Source of the DNA: an uncultured Gammaproteobacteria bacterium
GTDB taxonomy: Bacteria; Pseudomonadota; Gammaproteobacteria; Pseudomonadales; Ketobacteraceae
NCBI GenBank assembly: GCA_913063495.1
Contig: CAJXXT010000008.1
Location: 1 to 54,788 of the forward strand
Length of the DNA: 54,788 bases
Direction: 5' to 3'
The notes below the pieces were generated by a model. The model made no database searches. It was not told the origin of the DNA and saw only the letters and a program-made list of their open reading frames with translations. Position numbers and translations under genes: made by a program. Shown in pieces: positions 34,275 through 43,486 of this stretch; position 1 is the first letter of the stretch, and each line of letters begins with the position of its first letter.

Positions 34275-35702
34275 ATGATGTATGTTGAGAGTCTACGAGG
34301 AAGGGACATTAAGGTGTATTTGTTTGGCAAGCAGATTCAAAACCCTGTTGATCATGCCATTATTCGCCCCTCCATTAACGCCCTTAAAGCCACCTACGAC
34401 CTTGCCATCGAAGATCCAGACTTAGCAACTGCCTGGTCTCCTCTCATCAACGAGAGAGTCAATCGCTTTCTTCACATTGTAGAGAGCCCGGAAGATTTAG
34501 TGATAAAGAACCGAATGCAACGCCGCCTCGGGCAAATAACTGGCACTTGTTTTCAGCGCTGTGCCGGGCTCGACACCATCAGTGTCTTACACTCCATCAC
34601 CTATGACATCGATCAAAAACATGGAACGGTATATCACCAGCGCTATCTTAATTTTTTAAAACAAGCCCAACAACACAATCTTATCATTGGTGCGGGTATG
34701 ACTGACCCCAAAGGTGATCGCAGTAAACGTCCCAGTGAACAATCAGACCCAGACCTATTTTTGCATGTAATAAAGCGAACAAAAAAAGGTATCTACATTA
34801 AGGGCGCCAAAGCGCATATGACAGGTGGTCTCAATTCCCACTGGATATGCGTTATGCCAACGATGAATTTATCAGAAAAAGATAAAGATTATGCCGTTGT
34901 AGGAATGATTCCGGCCCATGCCGTGGGAATAACCCATATTTACGGGCGGCAATCCTGTGATCTTCGAGCATTAGAAGAAGGTGATATAGACAAAGGTAAT
35001 GCAAAATTTGGTGGCCAGGAAACACTGGTGATTTTTGATAATGTGTTTATTCCTTGGGATCACGTATTCATGGACGGAGAAACTGAATTTGCACAAGATA
35101 TGGTTTCTCGTTTCACCTCATATCATCGCGCTAGTTACGTTTGCAAAACCGGTTTGGGCGACGTCATAATTGGAGCGGCTGCTACCATTGCTGATTACAA
35201 TGGTGCTGAAAAGGCGAGTCACATAAAAGATAAACTGGTGGAAATGACCCATCTAAATGAAACGATTTATTCATCGGGCATTGCATCGTCCTATGAAGCG
35301 AAGAAGCTACCATCGGGAATTTACAAAAACGATGAAATGCTTGCTAATATTTGCAAACATAACGTGACACGATTCCCCTATGAAATTTCTCGATTGGCTC
35401 AAGACTTAGCCGGAGGTCTTATGGTCACCCTCCCCTCAGAGCAAGATTTTAAACACGAGATTACAGGGCCGTTGCTTGAAAAATACTTACAAGGAAAGGC
35501 CTCCGTTCCTGTTGAGCACAGAGCTCGCATATTGCGTTTAATCGAGAATATGACACTAGGAAGAAATGCTGTAGGCTATCTTACTGAATCTCTACACGGT
35601 GCAGGATCACCACAAGCTCAACGCATTCAAATTACTCGTGCGATGAGGGTAGAAGAAAAGAAAGATTTTGCTAAACGTATTGCAGGGATACAAATTGACT
35701 AA
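34275..35702 (+). CDS. 4-hydroxybutyryl-CoA dehydratase (AbfD)-like protein, HpaB fold
   Basis: The protein has 475 residues and follows the clostridial AbfD sequence closely: 'YVESLRGRDIKVYLFG', 'CFQRCAGLD', 'GAKAHMTGG', 'MIYGRQSCD'-like 'HIYGRQSCD', 'KFGGQETLVIFDNVFIPWD', 'MTHLNETIYSSGIA', 'RFPYEISRLAQDLAGGLMVTLPSE' and 'TESLHGAGSPQAQR'. AbfD uses FAD and a [4Fe-4S] cluster held by three cysteines and one histidine; here C92, C96, H284 and C290 match, but H284-C290 spacing is one residue shorter than in AbfD as I remember it. The threonine T183 is kept. The reaction would be dehydration of a gamma-hydroxyacyl-CoA or double-bond shift. It follows the alcohol oxidase gene. The ribosome-binding site is weak. 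Confidence 0.88.
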   Translation: MMYVESLRGRDIKVYLFGKQIQNPVDHAIIRPSINALKATYDLAIEDPDLATAWSPLINERVNRFLHIVESPEDLVIKNRMQRRLGQITGTCFQRCAGLDTISVLHSITYDIDQKHGTVYHQRYLNFLKQAQQHNLIIGAGMTDPKGDRSKRPSEQSDPDLFLHVIKRTKKGIYIKGAKAHMTGGLNSHWICVMPTMNLSEKDKDYAVVGMIPAHAVGITHIYGRQSCDLRALEEGDIDKGNAKFGGQETLVIFDNVFIPWDHVFMDGETEFAQDMVSRFTSYHRASYVCKTGLGDVIIGAAATIADYNGAEKASHIKDKLVEMTHLNETIYSSGIASSYEAKKLPSGIYKNDEMLANICKHNVTRFPYEISRLAQDLAGGLMVTLPSEQDFKHEITGPLLEKYLQGKASVPVEHRARILRLIENMTLGRNAVGYLTESLHGAGSPQAQRIQITRAMRVEEKKDFAKRIAGIQID

Positions 35703-35724
35703 GAAATGATAGCCATCCTCGTGC

Positions 35725-35756
35725 AAAGGTACCTCATGAGAAATTGAGGTACCTTT
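35725..35756. terminator. bidirectional hairpin between convergent genes
   Basis: AAAGGTACCTCA (35725-35736) pairs exactly with TGAGGTACCTTT (35745-35756) around an 8-nt loop. It sits between gene ends at 35702 and 35767. Confidence 0.75.
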
Positions 35757-35766
35757 ATAACCTGAA

Positions 35767-36951
35767 TCAGTCCTTTCTATACATGGTCACAACACAAGAT
35801 CCACCGATTCCAATATTATGTTGTAATGCGACATTGGCTCCCTCCACTTGACGCTTTTCGGATTGGCCTCGAAGTTGCCACACCAATTCTGTACATTGCG
35901 CCAATCCTGTGGCACCTAATGGGTGACCTTTGGATAGCAATCCGCCTGATGGATTGACAACAACTTTACCACCATAAGTATTATCCCCATCCATAATGAA
36001 CTTTTCCGCAGTACCTTCCGGTGTTAGCCCAAGAGATTCATAGGTGATTAATTCATTGGCGGTGAAGCAATCGTGCAGTTCTACTACATTCACATCATCT
36101 GGCCCTAACCCTGCTTGTTCGTATACAGACGCCACAGCGCGCTGCGCCATGCCATAACCGACAACACCCATCATGCTATCCTGAAAGCTATCAGGTTGAT
36201 CAGTTTCCATTGCTTGACCAGCAATATAAACTGGATTTTTAATGCCCTTTTTCTTCGCGAAATCATCAGAACAAATAATGGCTGCACCGGCTCCACAGGT
36301 CGGAGGGCAGCATTGATAACGAGTGAGCGGCCCGTACTGTGTTGGTGATGCCATAACCTCCTCTAGCGTCAACAAATTACTAAACAGCGCGTACGGGTTA
36401 GCATTAGCGTGCTTTCTTGCTTTTACCGCAATGAGACCAAATGTATCATCGGCAATGCCGTATTTTTTCTGGTACTCAACACCTGCTCCACCAAACATTT
36501 GTGCCGCCACAGGTGCGGGAGCAAATGCTTGTATTTTCAGCTGCGCCTCAAGATGCAACCCTGTCGGTGGAATTCTATCCCCCCATTTTGCACCAAGGGC
36601 GCCCTTTTCCATTTTTTCAAATCCTAACACCAACGCTACTTCTATAACCCCAGATGAAACAGCTTGCTGGGCAGCAAACAAGGCACTGGAACCGGTAGAA
36701 CAATTACTGTTAACATTAAAAATCGGAATTCCAGTTTGCCCGACTTCATAGAGCGCCCGCATACCACTGCAGCTGTCGCCATAGACATAACCTGTCCATG
36801 CTTGCTGTATCTCACTGTAGTCAATGCCTGCGTCCTTTAACGCTAACCTTGCTGCATCAGCGCCCATCAAATGATAATCTTGCCCTTTTGGATCCCCAGG
36901 CTTGGTGAACTTTGTCATACCCACACCAATAACATTCACTCGTCTACTCAT
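35767..36951 (-). CDS. SCPx-type thiolase (lipid-transfer thiolase)
   Basis: The protein has 394 residues and follows the thiolase part of animal sterol carrier protein X along its whole length. The active cysteine is C84 in 'NVNSNCSTGSSAL'. 'VVELHDCFTANELITYESLGLTPEG' and 'DNTYGGKVVVNPSGGLLSKGHPLGATGLAQ' carry the HDC and GHP motifs, and the end is 'ALQHNIGIGGSCVVTMY'. SCPx thiolase cleaves branched 3-ketoacyl-CoAs such as the bile-acid side chain. Here the protein ends where the SCP2 domain would begin; SCP2 is encoded by the upstream gene (37159-37551). AGGAGAG before the ATG supports the start. A retro-aldolase role like Ltp2 is less likely because the thiolase cysteines are kept. Confidence 0.9.
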   Translation of the reverse strand: MSRRVNVIGVGMTKFTKPGDPKGQDYHLMGADAARLALKDAGIDYSEIQQAWTGYVYGDSCSGMRALYEVGQTGIPIFNVNSNCSTGSSALFAAQQAVSSGVIEVALVLGFEKMEKGALGAKWGDRIPPTGLHLEAQLKIQAFAPAPVAAQMFGGAGVEYQKKYGIADDTFGLIAVKARKHANANPYALFSNLLTLEEVMASPTQYGPLTRYQCCPPTCGAGAAIICSDDFAKKKGIKNPVYIAGQAMETDQPDSFQDSMMGVVGYGMAQRAVASVYEQAGLGPDDVNVVELHDCFTANELITYESLGLTPEGTAEKFIMDGDNTYGGKVVVNPSGGLLSKGHPLGATGLAQCTELVWQLRGQSEKRQVEGANVALQHNIGIGGSCVVTMYRKD

Positions 36952-37158
36952 ACGCGTACTCTCCTAATTATTTACTTGATAAACTCTGAATAACTGACAT
37001 CATCGATTCCTGAAGTGTTATTGGATGATCGGAAATAGACGAGATATAATTTAGTTGAGAAAGTTATAACGATAAATATTTAGTTACCTACTACTGAGAT
37101 AGTCTTCACTCGGGAGAGATGATTATCTCAGTAGCTTAATATCAAGTCTATGACTGCT

Positions 37159-37551
37159 CTACGCGAGAGTCACTTCAAGAATTTGTTTTTGAAGCTCGAC
37201 TTGAGCATCCGATGGTTGAGCTGTCTGCATCGCCATAAGTTTACTCATGTCACCCTCAACCTTTATTTGGCCACTCATAAACCCCTGCATCCCTGCAGAC
37301 TGATCATTATCAACAAACAATCTGTGCGCTAAATCGACGGGCATAATCATTTTTGTTGGTGCATGGCTCGCGTGGCCTTTTTTCATGTTGCCTGCATCAA
37401 TGCATAAATCACGCTCTCCCCATTCGGTATCGGTAACCGTTACGTTAAGCACTAAATCATGCAATGCCTCAGGCACCTCTACATCACCGAGTGCGGCAAT
37501 TAGTTCTTCAATTTTAGTAAACCAATCATCTGATAAAAATTTAAGACTCAT
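37159..37551 (-). CDS. SCP2 sterol-carrier domain protein
   Basis: The protein has 130 residues from the ATG at 37551, which has AGGAG seven bases before it; a longer frame upstream lacks this. It is a single SCP2 domain: 'LHDLVLNVTVTDTEWGERDLCIDAG' and 'MIMPVDLAHRLFVD...QGFMSGQIKVEGDMSKLMAMQ', the last being the typical SCP2 'G..kveGd...l' motif. SCP2 domains bind lipids and acyl-CoAs. The SCPx thiolase gene is directly downstream in the same unit, so the two chains together equal animal SCPx. Confidence 0.88.
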   Translation of the reverse strand: MSLKFLSDDWFTKIEELIAALGDVEVPEALHDLVLNVTVTDTEWGERDLCIDAGNMKKGHASHAPTKMIMPVDLAHRLFVDNDQSAGMQGFMSGQIKVEGDMSKLMAMQTAQPSDAQVELQKQILEVTLA

Positions 37552-37664
37552 TGTATTTCTCCTAAGTAATAGTAAGCTTCTAGAAAGAAGCGATGTTTCG
37601 TCTATCAACCAATCTATCTGCTAACAGACATCCAGCTCAGGTAAGCTGCGAAATCGTATAACAC

Positions 37665-38693
37665 CTATGCAACCACGGGAATTCCATGGTTGGTGTTTTT
37701 TGTCAATATTTCAAATGCTGCACGCTTACTTGTATTCAGAGTGATTGTTGGTTTACCTTTTCGCTCCAATACAAGTTCGCACTTTGCAACCTTACTGTTC
37801 AAGCATGTGTTTGACCCTTGCGGAGGGTTGTAATAGGTTAACCCCACAAAGTGATTGGGATCCCCCTGAAAACTTCCAGTTAATATTGCTCCGGGCCTAG
37901 CTACCTTAAAAGTCCAGTCGAAATCTTTACAGTTGGCTTTCGATTTCACCAGGGTTTTCAGCCCATTAAAACCGTAATCCTCGCCACCAACACGCAAAAC
38001 AGCCAACGTTATTTCTGGTAGCCAAATAGGCCCTACTTTCAACTTGCTGGTGATACATTCAAGGAATGCATTTTCATCGTTATCAAATCCTGCAACTTGC
38101 CCCCAGTAATACTTGTCGGTATGTTTAGATCCCCAGTTATGATTTTCACTTCCTCGCCAATCATCGATATTTATTAATGTTCCGTTGACAACTATTTTTC
38201 CATTGAAGGTGACATGGGGACATCCGATTAAACCTTTCGCTTTCGGTATCGGCGCACCATAAGCAGACATGGGCAATAACGTTAATGCTTTTTCTCCGTT
38301 ACTTTCGTACCTAAGATCCCAAGACAATACATTTCCGGAGGAACTAGCATTGCCCTTAAGAATACCGCCTTGCCCGTCCTCTTTGAGGTAAGATTGTTCG
38401 ATGTTAGCTTCCAAATTTGTCGATGAAAACCGACAAAGTGCGATATCAATTTCGCTTTTTGCTGCTACGACTTCATTTTTTTCAGTATCAAAAAAGATGC
38501 ACCACAACTCGCCAATAGCTTTTTCTGGAGCCCCTTTTGGAGAAAAAATAGTGTATCGAATCCAAAATGCCTGGGGATCAGAGGGGTGATTAGCCCTAAG
38601 ATAGTAGCTTTCATAGTGACCTTTTTTATTATCAGGTTGATATTGGAAACCCCTATATGTGTCAAAAATATCATTATTGATTGAATCGTTCAT
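37665..38693 (-). CDS. AttH/CrtC-like (lipocalin-type) protein
   Basis: The protein has 342 residues with no signal peptide or membrane segment. It is rich in beta strands and has 'FWIRYTIFSP', 'GELWCIFFD' near the start and 'DDWRGSENHNWGSKHTDKYYWGQVAGFD' in the middle. The 'NHNWG' segment recalls the double-lipocalin fold of carotenoid 1,2-hydratase (CrtC), AttH and tocopherol cyclase proteins. Members act on or bind isoprenoid lipids, but activity cannot be assigned here. It lies between the aldehyde dehydrogenase and SCP2 genes in the unit controlled from 40259-40271. The ribosome-binding site is weak. Confidence 0.55.
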   Translation of the reverse strand: MNDSINNDIFDTYRGFQYQPDNKKGHYESYYLRANHPSDPQAFWIRYTIFSPKGAPEKAIGELWCIFFDTEKNEVVAAKSEIDIALCRFSSTNLEANIEQSYLKEDGQGGILKGNASSSGNVLSWDLRYESNGEKALTLLPMSAYGAPIPKAKGLIGCPHVTFNGKIVVNGTLINIDDWRGSENHNWGSKHTDKYYWGQVAGFDNDENAFLECITSKLKVGPIWLPEITLAVLRVGGEDYGFNGLKTLVKSKANCKDFDWTFKVARPGAILTGSFQGDPNHFVGLTYYNPPQGSNTCLNSKVAKCELVLERKGKPTITLNTSKRAAFEILTKNTNHGIPVVA

Positions 38694-38743
38694 TTACATT
38701 TCACCAAATGTGGACATTAAGAATTATTGATCGTAATAAAAAA

Positions 38744-40216
38744 CTACATTCTCAAAAATATTTTGGCGACATCAATCACTTTTGGATTACCCGACAACGC
38801 AAGCATTTGTTTGTTGTAATTTAGCCTGCCTGTCGTACGTATACCTTTGGCATTGCTAAACGTTAAAAACCCCTCTCTACCATGGTACTGTCCCATGCCC
38901 GAGGCGCCGACCCCACCAAAAGGCAGATCCGATACCACAACGTGTTTCATCGTATCGTTAATATCCATTCCCCCCGCAATAGTGTTGTACAAAATATACT
39001 CCACCCTCGGCTTATCATAATCAAAATAATAAAGTGCTAAGGGGTGTGGTCGACTATTGACATAATTAACCGCTTCACTCAAGTCTTTGTAGGTATGTAT
39101 AATTAGCACAGGGCCAAAAATCTCCTCCTCAGCAATGATCATGGAGTCATTCACATTGAACAATAACGTATGAGGCATTTTATTAGAGCCCTCAAAATCC
39201 TCACTGCCGGGATTGATTTCGATCGCTTGAGCACCTTTTTCTATTGCGTCTGAAATATACCCTCTTAGTCTTTCTGCATGACCAGAATTGATAACGCTCG
39301 AATACTCTTTATTGTGCAACATGGTTGGAAAGCTTTTTTCTACTACAGAGGTATAGGTGGCGATAAACTCTTCCACTTGATCCTCATAACAAAACACGTA
39401 ATCAGGTGCCACGCAGCTCTGCCCGGCTGAAAACATTTTCCCTATAGCGATTGCATCAACCGCTCGATGAATTGGGAAACTTTTATGGATAATGGCAGGT
39501 GACTTTCCTCCGAGCTCTAATGTTACTGGTGTTAGATTTTCAGCAGCAGCATGCAAAATGGATTTCGCGGCTGTTCCTGAACCCGTGTATAAAAGGTGAT
39601 TAAACGGAAGTGTAGAAAACTCAATGCTAACACTGACATCACCCGTAAACGCGCGAATATAATTTTCATCAAAGGTTTCGTTAATCAAGGAAGCCAATGC
39701 TTTACTAGAAGAAGGCGTATGTTCTGACAGTTTAATCATAACCCTGTTTCCTGCTGCCATAGCGGCCACTAAGGGGCCCACAGAAATATAGATTGGATAG
39801 TTCCATGGTGCGATAATACCAGCCACTCCCACTGGCTGAAATATCACTTTTGCAGTCCCAGGATATCCCATTAATCCCGATTTTCTTCGCTCTGCTTTCA
39901 TCCATTTTTTTAAATTTTTCTTAGCGTAGTCTATTTCCGCCAATGTAGTAGCAAATTCGGTGAAACATTCATATTCAGAACGCCCACCAAAATCACTAGA
40001 AATCTTATTCGTAAGCATTTCTCTGTTTTCTAACAGAAGGTTTTTTAACTTATCTAAATTTTGTATTCGCTCTATAACACTGGGATAGATGTGCGTCGAA
40101 AATGACTTTTGTTGAATTCTCAATATTCTTTTTAGCTCAGTTTCTGGAATATTAACTATATTATTGACTGACTTATGATTACTAATATTGTTTAGATCGG
40201 CGGAATCGGTACTCAA
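38744..40216 (-). CDS. NAD(P)-dependent aldehyde dehydrogenase, coniferyl aldehyde dehydrogenase-like
   Basis: The protein has 490 residues. It oxidises an aldehyde to the acid. The catalytic glutamate region 'VTLELGGKSP' is at 231-240 and the catalytic cysteine is C268 in 'SAGQSCVAPDY'. The NAD site is seen as 'IIAPWNYPIYISVGPLVAAMAAGN' and 'YTGSGTAAKSI'. The C-terminal 'PFGGVGASGMGQYHGREGFLTFSN' places it with coniferyl/fatty aldehyde dehydrogenases (CalB/AldH3 type). The start is TTG, with AAGGAG seven bases before it. It is first in the unit ALDH - AttH-like - SCP2 - SCPx thiolase and probably takes the aldehyde made by the alcohol oxidase at 32184-34157. Confidence 0.92.
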   Translation of the reverse strand: MSTDSADLNNISNHKSVNNIVNIPETELKRILRIQQKSFSTHIYPSVIERIQNLDKLKNLLLENREMLTNKISSDFGGRSEYECFTEFATTLAEIDYAKKNLKKWMKAERRKSGLMGYPGTAKVIFQPVGVAGIIAPWNYPIYISVGPLVAAMAAGNRVMIKLSEHTPSSSKALASLINETFDENYIRAFTGDVSVSIEFSTLPFNHLLYTGSGTAAKSILHAAAENLTPVTLELGGKSPAIIHKSFPIHRAVDAIAIGKMFSAGQSCVAPDYVFCYEDQVEEFIATYTSVVEKSFPTMLHNKEYSSVINSGHAERLRGYISDAIEKGAQAIEINPGSEDFEGSNKMPHTLLFNVNDSMIIAEEEIFGPVLIIHTYKDLSEAVNYVNSRPHPLALYYFDYDKPRVEYILYNTIAGGMDINDTMKHVVVSDLPFGGVGASGMGQYHGREGFLTFSNAKGIRTTGRLNYNKQMLALSGNPKVIDVAKIFLRM

Positions 40217-40258
40217 AATAGCACTCCTTAAATAGGCAAAGAATCAGTCAATGCATCA

Positions 40259-40271
40259 CTGGTACTACCAG
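40259..40271. promoter_or_regulatory. operator CTGGTACTACCAG (site 4)
   Basis: A perfect copy, extended to ACTGGTACTACCAGT, 43 bases before the aldehyde dehydrogenase start. It is the only site for the four-gene unit that ends at 35767. Confidence 0.8.
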
Positions 40272-40388
40272 TATACCTATGAAGAAGATTGCCTTCAACT
40301 ACAATCAACTACATTCAACTGGGTTTTTGGTAAACTCGTTTTTTGACACTTTATATGTTGGTCAATAAAATGTAGCGAAATTAGAACG

Positions 40389-42041
40389 TTAATATATTGT
40401 GTTATATCCAACCTCTACCACAAAAAAACCTATTTCTGTAGAGACATCTAACCCCGCAAATGGGTTAAATATTATGTTGTCACCTTTATAGTTATTACCG
40501 TTAGTACTGCTGCCTGTTGGAGTAAATTCGCTGACTTTTCCGTACATCACACTAAAATCTAGAGTACTGTCTTTATCCGTTTGCCAGCTAAAACCCATAC
40601 CATAGAGATCCATGTCGCCAAGAGGTATGGAGAAATCAATTTTGTCATCAGGTATACCTGATTTCCTAGGCTCGTATCCCAATCGCAATGCTAAGTTGTC
40701 AGAATAACGATACTCAACACCAACGCCCCAGTTAATGGTATCTTCAAAGCCTCTTGGGATATCAATTGAGCTACCTGTAACGCCGTTTATTTGTGCTAAC
40801 TCCAATAACTTTAATACGGCAATGTCTTCTTCAAGAACAAATAACCATGATTCCCACACAGAACTTTCTGTCCACTTTACGTCGAAATTTACCTTAATAT
40901 TCGGCGTTAGATCAACGCTAAGGCCGACAGAAAGATGCTGAGGCATTTCAATGTCGATAGACCCTGCTTTCTCAATATCAAACGTACCGTCTGCATTTCG
41001 ACCGATGCCCAAAGTTTCTAGAAGATTGGCATTTGACTCTGAGCTATCATAAACACCCGCAAGAACGTTATTAAGCGTTGGGGACATTCTAACCCCCACC
41101 CGCCCTTCCAACTCATGTAATGATGCACTTTGATACACCAGCCCAAAGGTCAACCAAGGGGTTGCATCCCAAAGCACACCCACGTTGTAAGACAAGGTTA
41201 AAGGGTCATCGACAGACACTTCTAATGTAAATAATTCCTCAAAGGGGCTTAATGCATCACCACACAGGTCAATAACATCTCTGATGAGCGTAAGGAACGG
41301 GTCTGTACCATTATCATCAAAGCCACACCCCACAGCTTGAATTTGGGAAATTGCGCCAATAGCGATATTAGGGGTACGAAACGGCAAGTCCAACCCTAAA
41401 CCAAAATAGGAAAAGCCTAGTGAAAAACCCACGGCCAAACTGTCATTCACCTGTAGCGCAACTGATGGAGAAAAATAGGTAAGGCGAGTTAGTCCCATCT
41501 GCCTACCAGCAAAGCGCCCTGGATCATCATCTGCTCGCGTAGCGCCCAACGTCAAAGTTGAATAAACACCTGTAGCAAAGGTCATGTTAGAACCTGGAGG
41601 ACTAAACGAAATGCCGCCCAGGGGGGCTGCCGCAAATGGTACCTCAACAATCCCCTTGCCTGGCAAGAATACAGCGTAGCTCTCGACTTCACTTTCAGTG
41701 TTTGCAATTGGGTCGTCTAAATGAAACCCTTCTTTTAGTGCCACCACTTCAGGATTTGTAGACTCTGTAAATTCACCTTTGGCATCCACATCAGCTACCG
41801 TAAATTTTAATTCATACCTACGCCCCTTCAATCTCGCCAAGCCTGCGGGGTTAAAGTGTATTGAGTCAATACCTGGGGGGTCTGCGGTGACAGCGTTACC
41901 AAGTGCAGCAGCTTTAGGGTTACCTATAAACAAATTTTGGGCTAGCTGTGCATGACTTACTGAACTAGAAAAAAATGCTACGGCAATTAATAGTGTAGTT
42001 GTTATACATCGTTTTTTTTCGAACGAATTTATTATTATCAA
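40389..42041 (-). CDS. FadL-family outer-membrane transporter of hydrophobic compounds
   Basis: The protein has 550 residues and begins with a signal peptide (to about residue 31, 'SVSHA'). The mature start 'QLAQNLFIGNPKAAALGNAVTADPPGIDSIHFNPAGLARLKG' has the NPAG motif of FadL/TodX proteins. Many alternating strands follow and the chain ends in an aromatic residue (EVGYNTIY), as in outer-membrane barrels. It would let fatty acids, terpenoids or other hydrophobic substrates through the outer membrane. The start is TTG with GAGG eight bases before it. It is transcribed away from the DUF445-regulator pair, with operator 42132-42144 between them. Confidence 0.9.
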   Translation of the reverse strand: MIIINSFEKKRCITTTLLIAVAFFSSSVSHAQLAQNLFIGNPKAAALGNAVTADPPGIDSIHFNPAGLARLKGRRYELKFTVADVDAKGEFTESTNPEVVALKEGFHLDDPIANTESEVESYAVFLPGKGIVEVPFAAAPLGGISFSPPGSNMTFATGVYSTLTLGATRADDDPGRFAGRQMGLTRLTYFSPSVALQVNDSLAVGFSLGFSYFGLGLDLPFRTPNIAIGAISQIQAVGCGFDDNGTDPFLTLIRDVIDLCGDALSPFEELFTLEVSVDDPLTLSYNVGVLWDATPWLTFGLVYQSASLHELEGRVGVRMSPTLNNVLAGVYDSSESNANLLETLGIGRNADGTFDIEKAGSIDIEMPQHLSVGLSVDLTPNIKVNFDVKWTESSVWESWLFVLEEDIAVLKLLELAQINGVTGSSIDIPRGFEDTINWGVGVEYRYSDNLALRLGYEPRKSGIPDDKIDFSIPLGDMDLYGMGFSWQTDKDSTLDFSVMYGKVSEFTPTGSSTNGNNYKGDNIIFNPFAGLDVSTEIGFFVVEVGYNTIY

Positions 42042-42131
42042 TGCTTTAGCCTCGCTGAGCGAAAAAATATAGTAGGACTGACTAACAGTACGCAGCCCTA
42101 ATTAGTTGACAACAATGTTCTGATATTTATA

Positions 42132-42144
42132 CTGGTCAGACCAG
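42132..42144. promoter_or_regulatory. operator CTGGTCAGACCAG (site 5)
   Basis: It lies between the FadL-type gene (minus) and the DUF445-GntR unit (plus), so the regulator gene is probably autoregulated. On the minus strand TATAAA directly follows the operator, as a possible -10. Confidence 0.8.
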
Positions 42145-42232
42145 ACTACTAGCGTAGTTATTCTTTTACAAGCACATAACAATATAAATACCTCGTTCAT
42201 AACCAACCCTGACTTATTTAAGAGAGATTTTT

Positions 42233-43420
42233 ATGACTGGATTGATGTTTCTATTTCCCTTTGCCTGTGGATTTATCGGTTTTTTTACTAACTGGTTTGC
42301 ACTTCGAATGATGTTTCGCCCTGTTCAAGAAATTCGTATATTTGGCGTTTTTAAGTGGCAAGGTATCGTTCCAAAAGGGTTGCCTACCTTTGCTAAGCTG
42401 GTTGCCAATGTTGTTGAAAATGAATTGATACAAATGGACGATATTGCTAACGCAGTTGACATTGAAAAAATACTTAAAGACAATAAAGTTGCCATACATA
42501 CTGCCATTGAAAAAGTATATATCGATAACAAATATCGAATTCCAGAAAAATACCAGGCATTGATAAATGAGGAAACGCTAAAAACCTTTCAAGATAATGT
42601 GTTCGAACATATGTTACTTGAGGCACCCAAGGCGTTATCGTTATTTATGGAGCATGGCCAAGAAAAAGTGGGGATCCGAAACTACATTTTCGATAGGTTG
42701 CTATCCTTTGAACCCGACATCATGGAAAAACTCGTTTACAGCATCGCTGGTCGTGAAATACGTTTTATTGTTTGGTACGGTGGAATATTCGGTGGGATAT
42801 TAGGTTTCTTGCAATACGCACTTTATCTCTCTCAAGCAGCATCCTGGGTATTACCCGTTGTCGGTGGGATTGTAGGGTTAGCAACCAACTATTTGGCCTT
42901 AGTAATGCTTTGGCTTCCCGCAGAACCAAAACGGGTACTGGGCTTTGCCCTACAAGGTGCAATCCCTTCAAGGAAACAGGAACTTTTGGAAAATATTCAA
43001 GAGTTCATTGCTAATGATTTTCTTGTACTTGCAGAACTTATTACTCTGATGATTGATCAGGTTAATGAGGATATTATTAATCAAACCTTTGATTATCATA
43101 TCAATACAGCAATCCCGCGAAATATCCCCCAGGCATCCCTTATTTTAACTCAAGCGGTGTCACTACAACAAAAAGATGTCGTTCGACGCTGGGTAGGAAA
43201 GGAGGTGTTGAACGCCATGCCACTCGTAAAACATAAAGTGTCACAATATGTCGATAGTAACTTCAATGTTCTAGCGATTATGCGCTCAAAGAAGCAGACC
43301 TCAACGGATGAATTTCTTGATTTCTTGAAGCAAATGCTTGCGTCTGAGCAGGCGATTATCATAGCAATGGGTGGTATACTTGGCGCATTAATTGGTGGCG
43401 CACAGGTTTTGTTTATCTAA
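42233..43420 (+). CDS. DUF445-family membrane protein
   Basis: The protein has 395 residues. It has a hydrophobic N-terminus with 'GFIGFFTNWFALRMMFRP', repeated in the middle as 'GGIVGLATNYLALVMLWLP', and a last segment 'IIIAMGGILGALIGGAQVLFI'. This G..TNw.A..M.F.P pattern is the mark of DUF445. Long helical stretches between are probably cytoplasmic or coiled. Function is unknown; location in the envelope and co-transcription with the regulator of a lipid regulon suggest a role in membrane passage of the substrate. AAGAGAG before the ATG supports the start. Confidence 0.8.
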   Translation: MTGLMFLFPFACGFIGFFTNWFALRMMFRPVQEIRIFGVFKWQGIVPKGLPTFAKLVANVVENELIQMDDIANAVDIEKILKDNKVAIHTAIEKVYIDNKYRIPEKYQALINEETLKTFQDNVFEHMLLEAPKALSLFMEHGQEKVGIRNYIFDRLLSFEPDIMEKLVYSIAGREIRFIVWYGGIFGGILGFLQYALYLSQAASWVLPVVGGIVGLATNYLALVMLWLPAEPKRVLGFALQGAIPSRKQELLENIQEFIANDFLVLAELITLMIDQVNEDIINQTFDYHINTAIPRNIPQASLILTQAVSLQQKDVVRRWVGKEVLNAMPLVKHKVSQYVDSNFNVLAIMRSKKQTSTDEFLDFLKQMLASEQAIIIAMGGILGALIGGAQVLFI

Positions 43421-43486
43421 ACCGGCTTTTGACGATGGTATATTCGTACATCAACGCACCAAATGTACCTAATAACCGGAGTTGTC

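Noticed and set aside
36323-36751. 142-codon plus-strand frame
   Set aside because: It is antisense to the SCPx-type thiolase gene.
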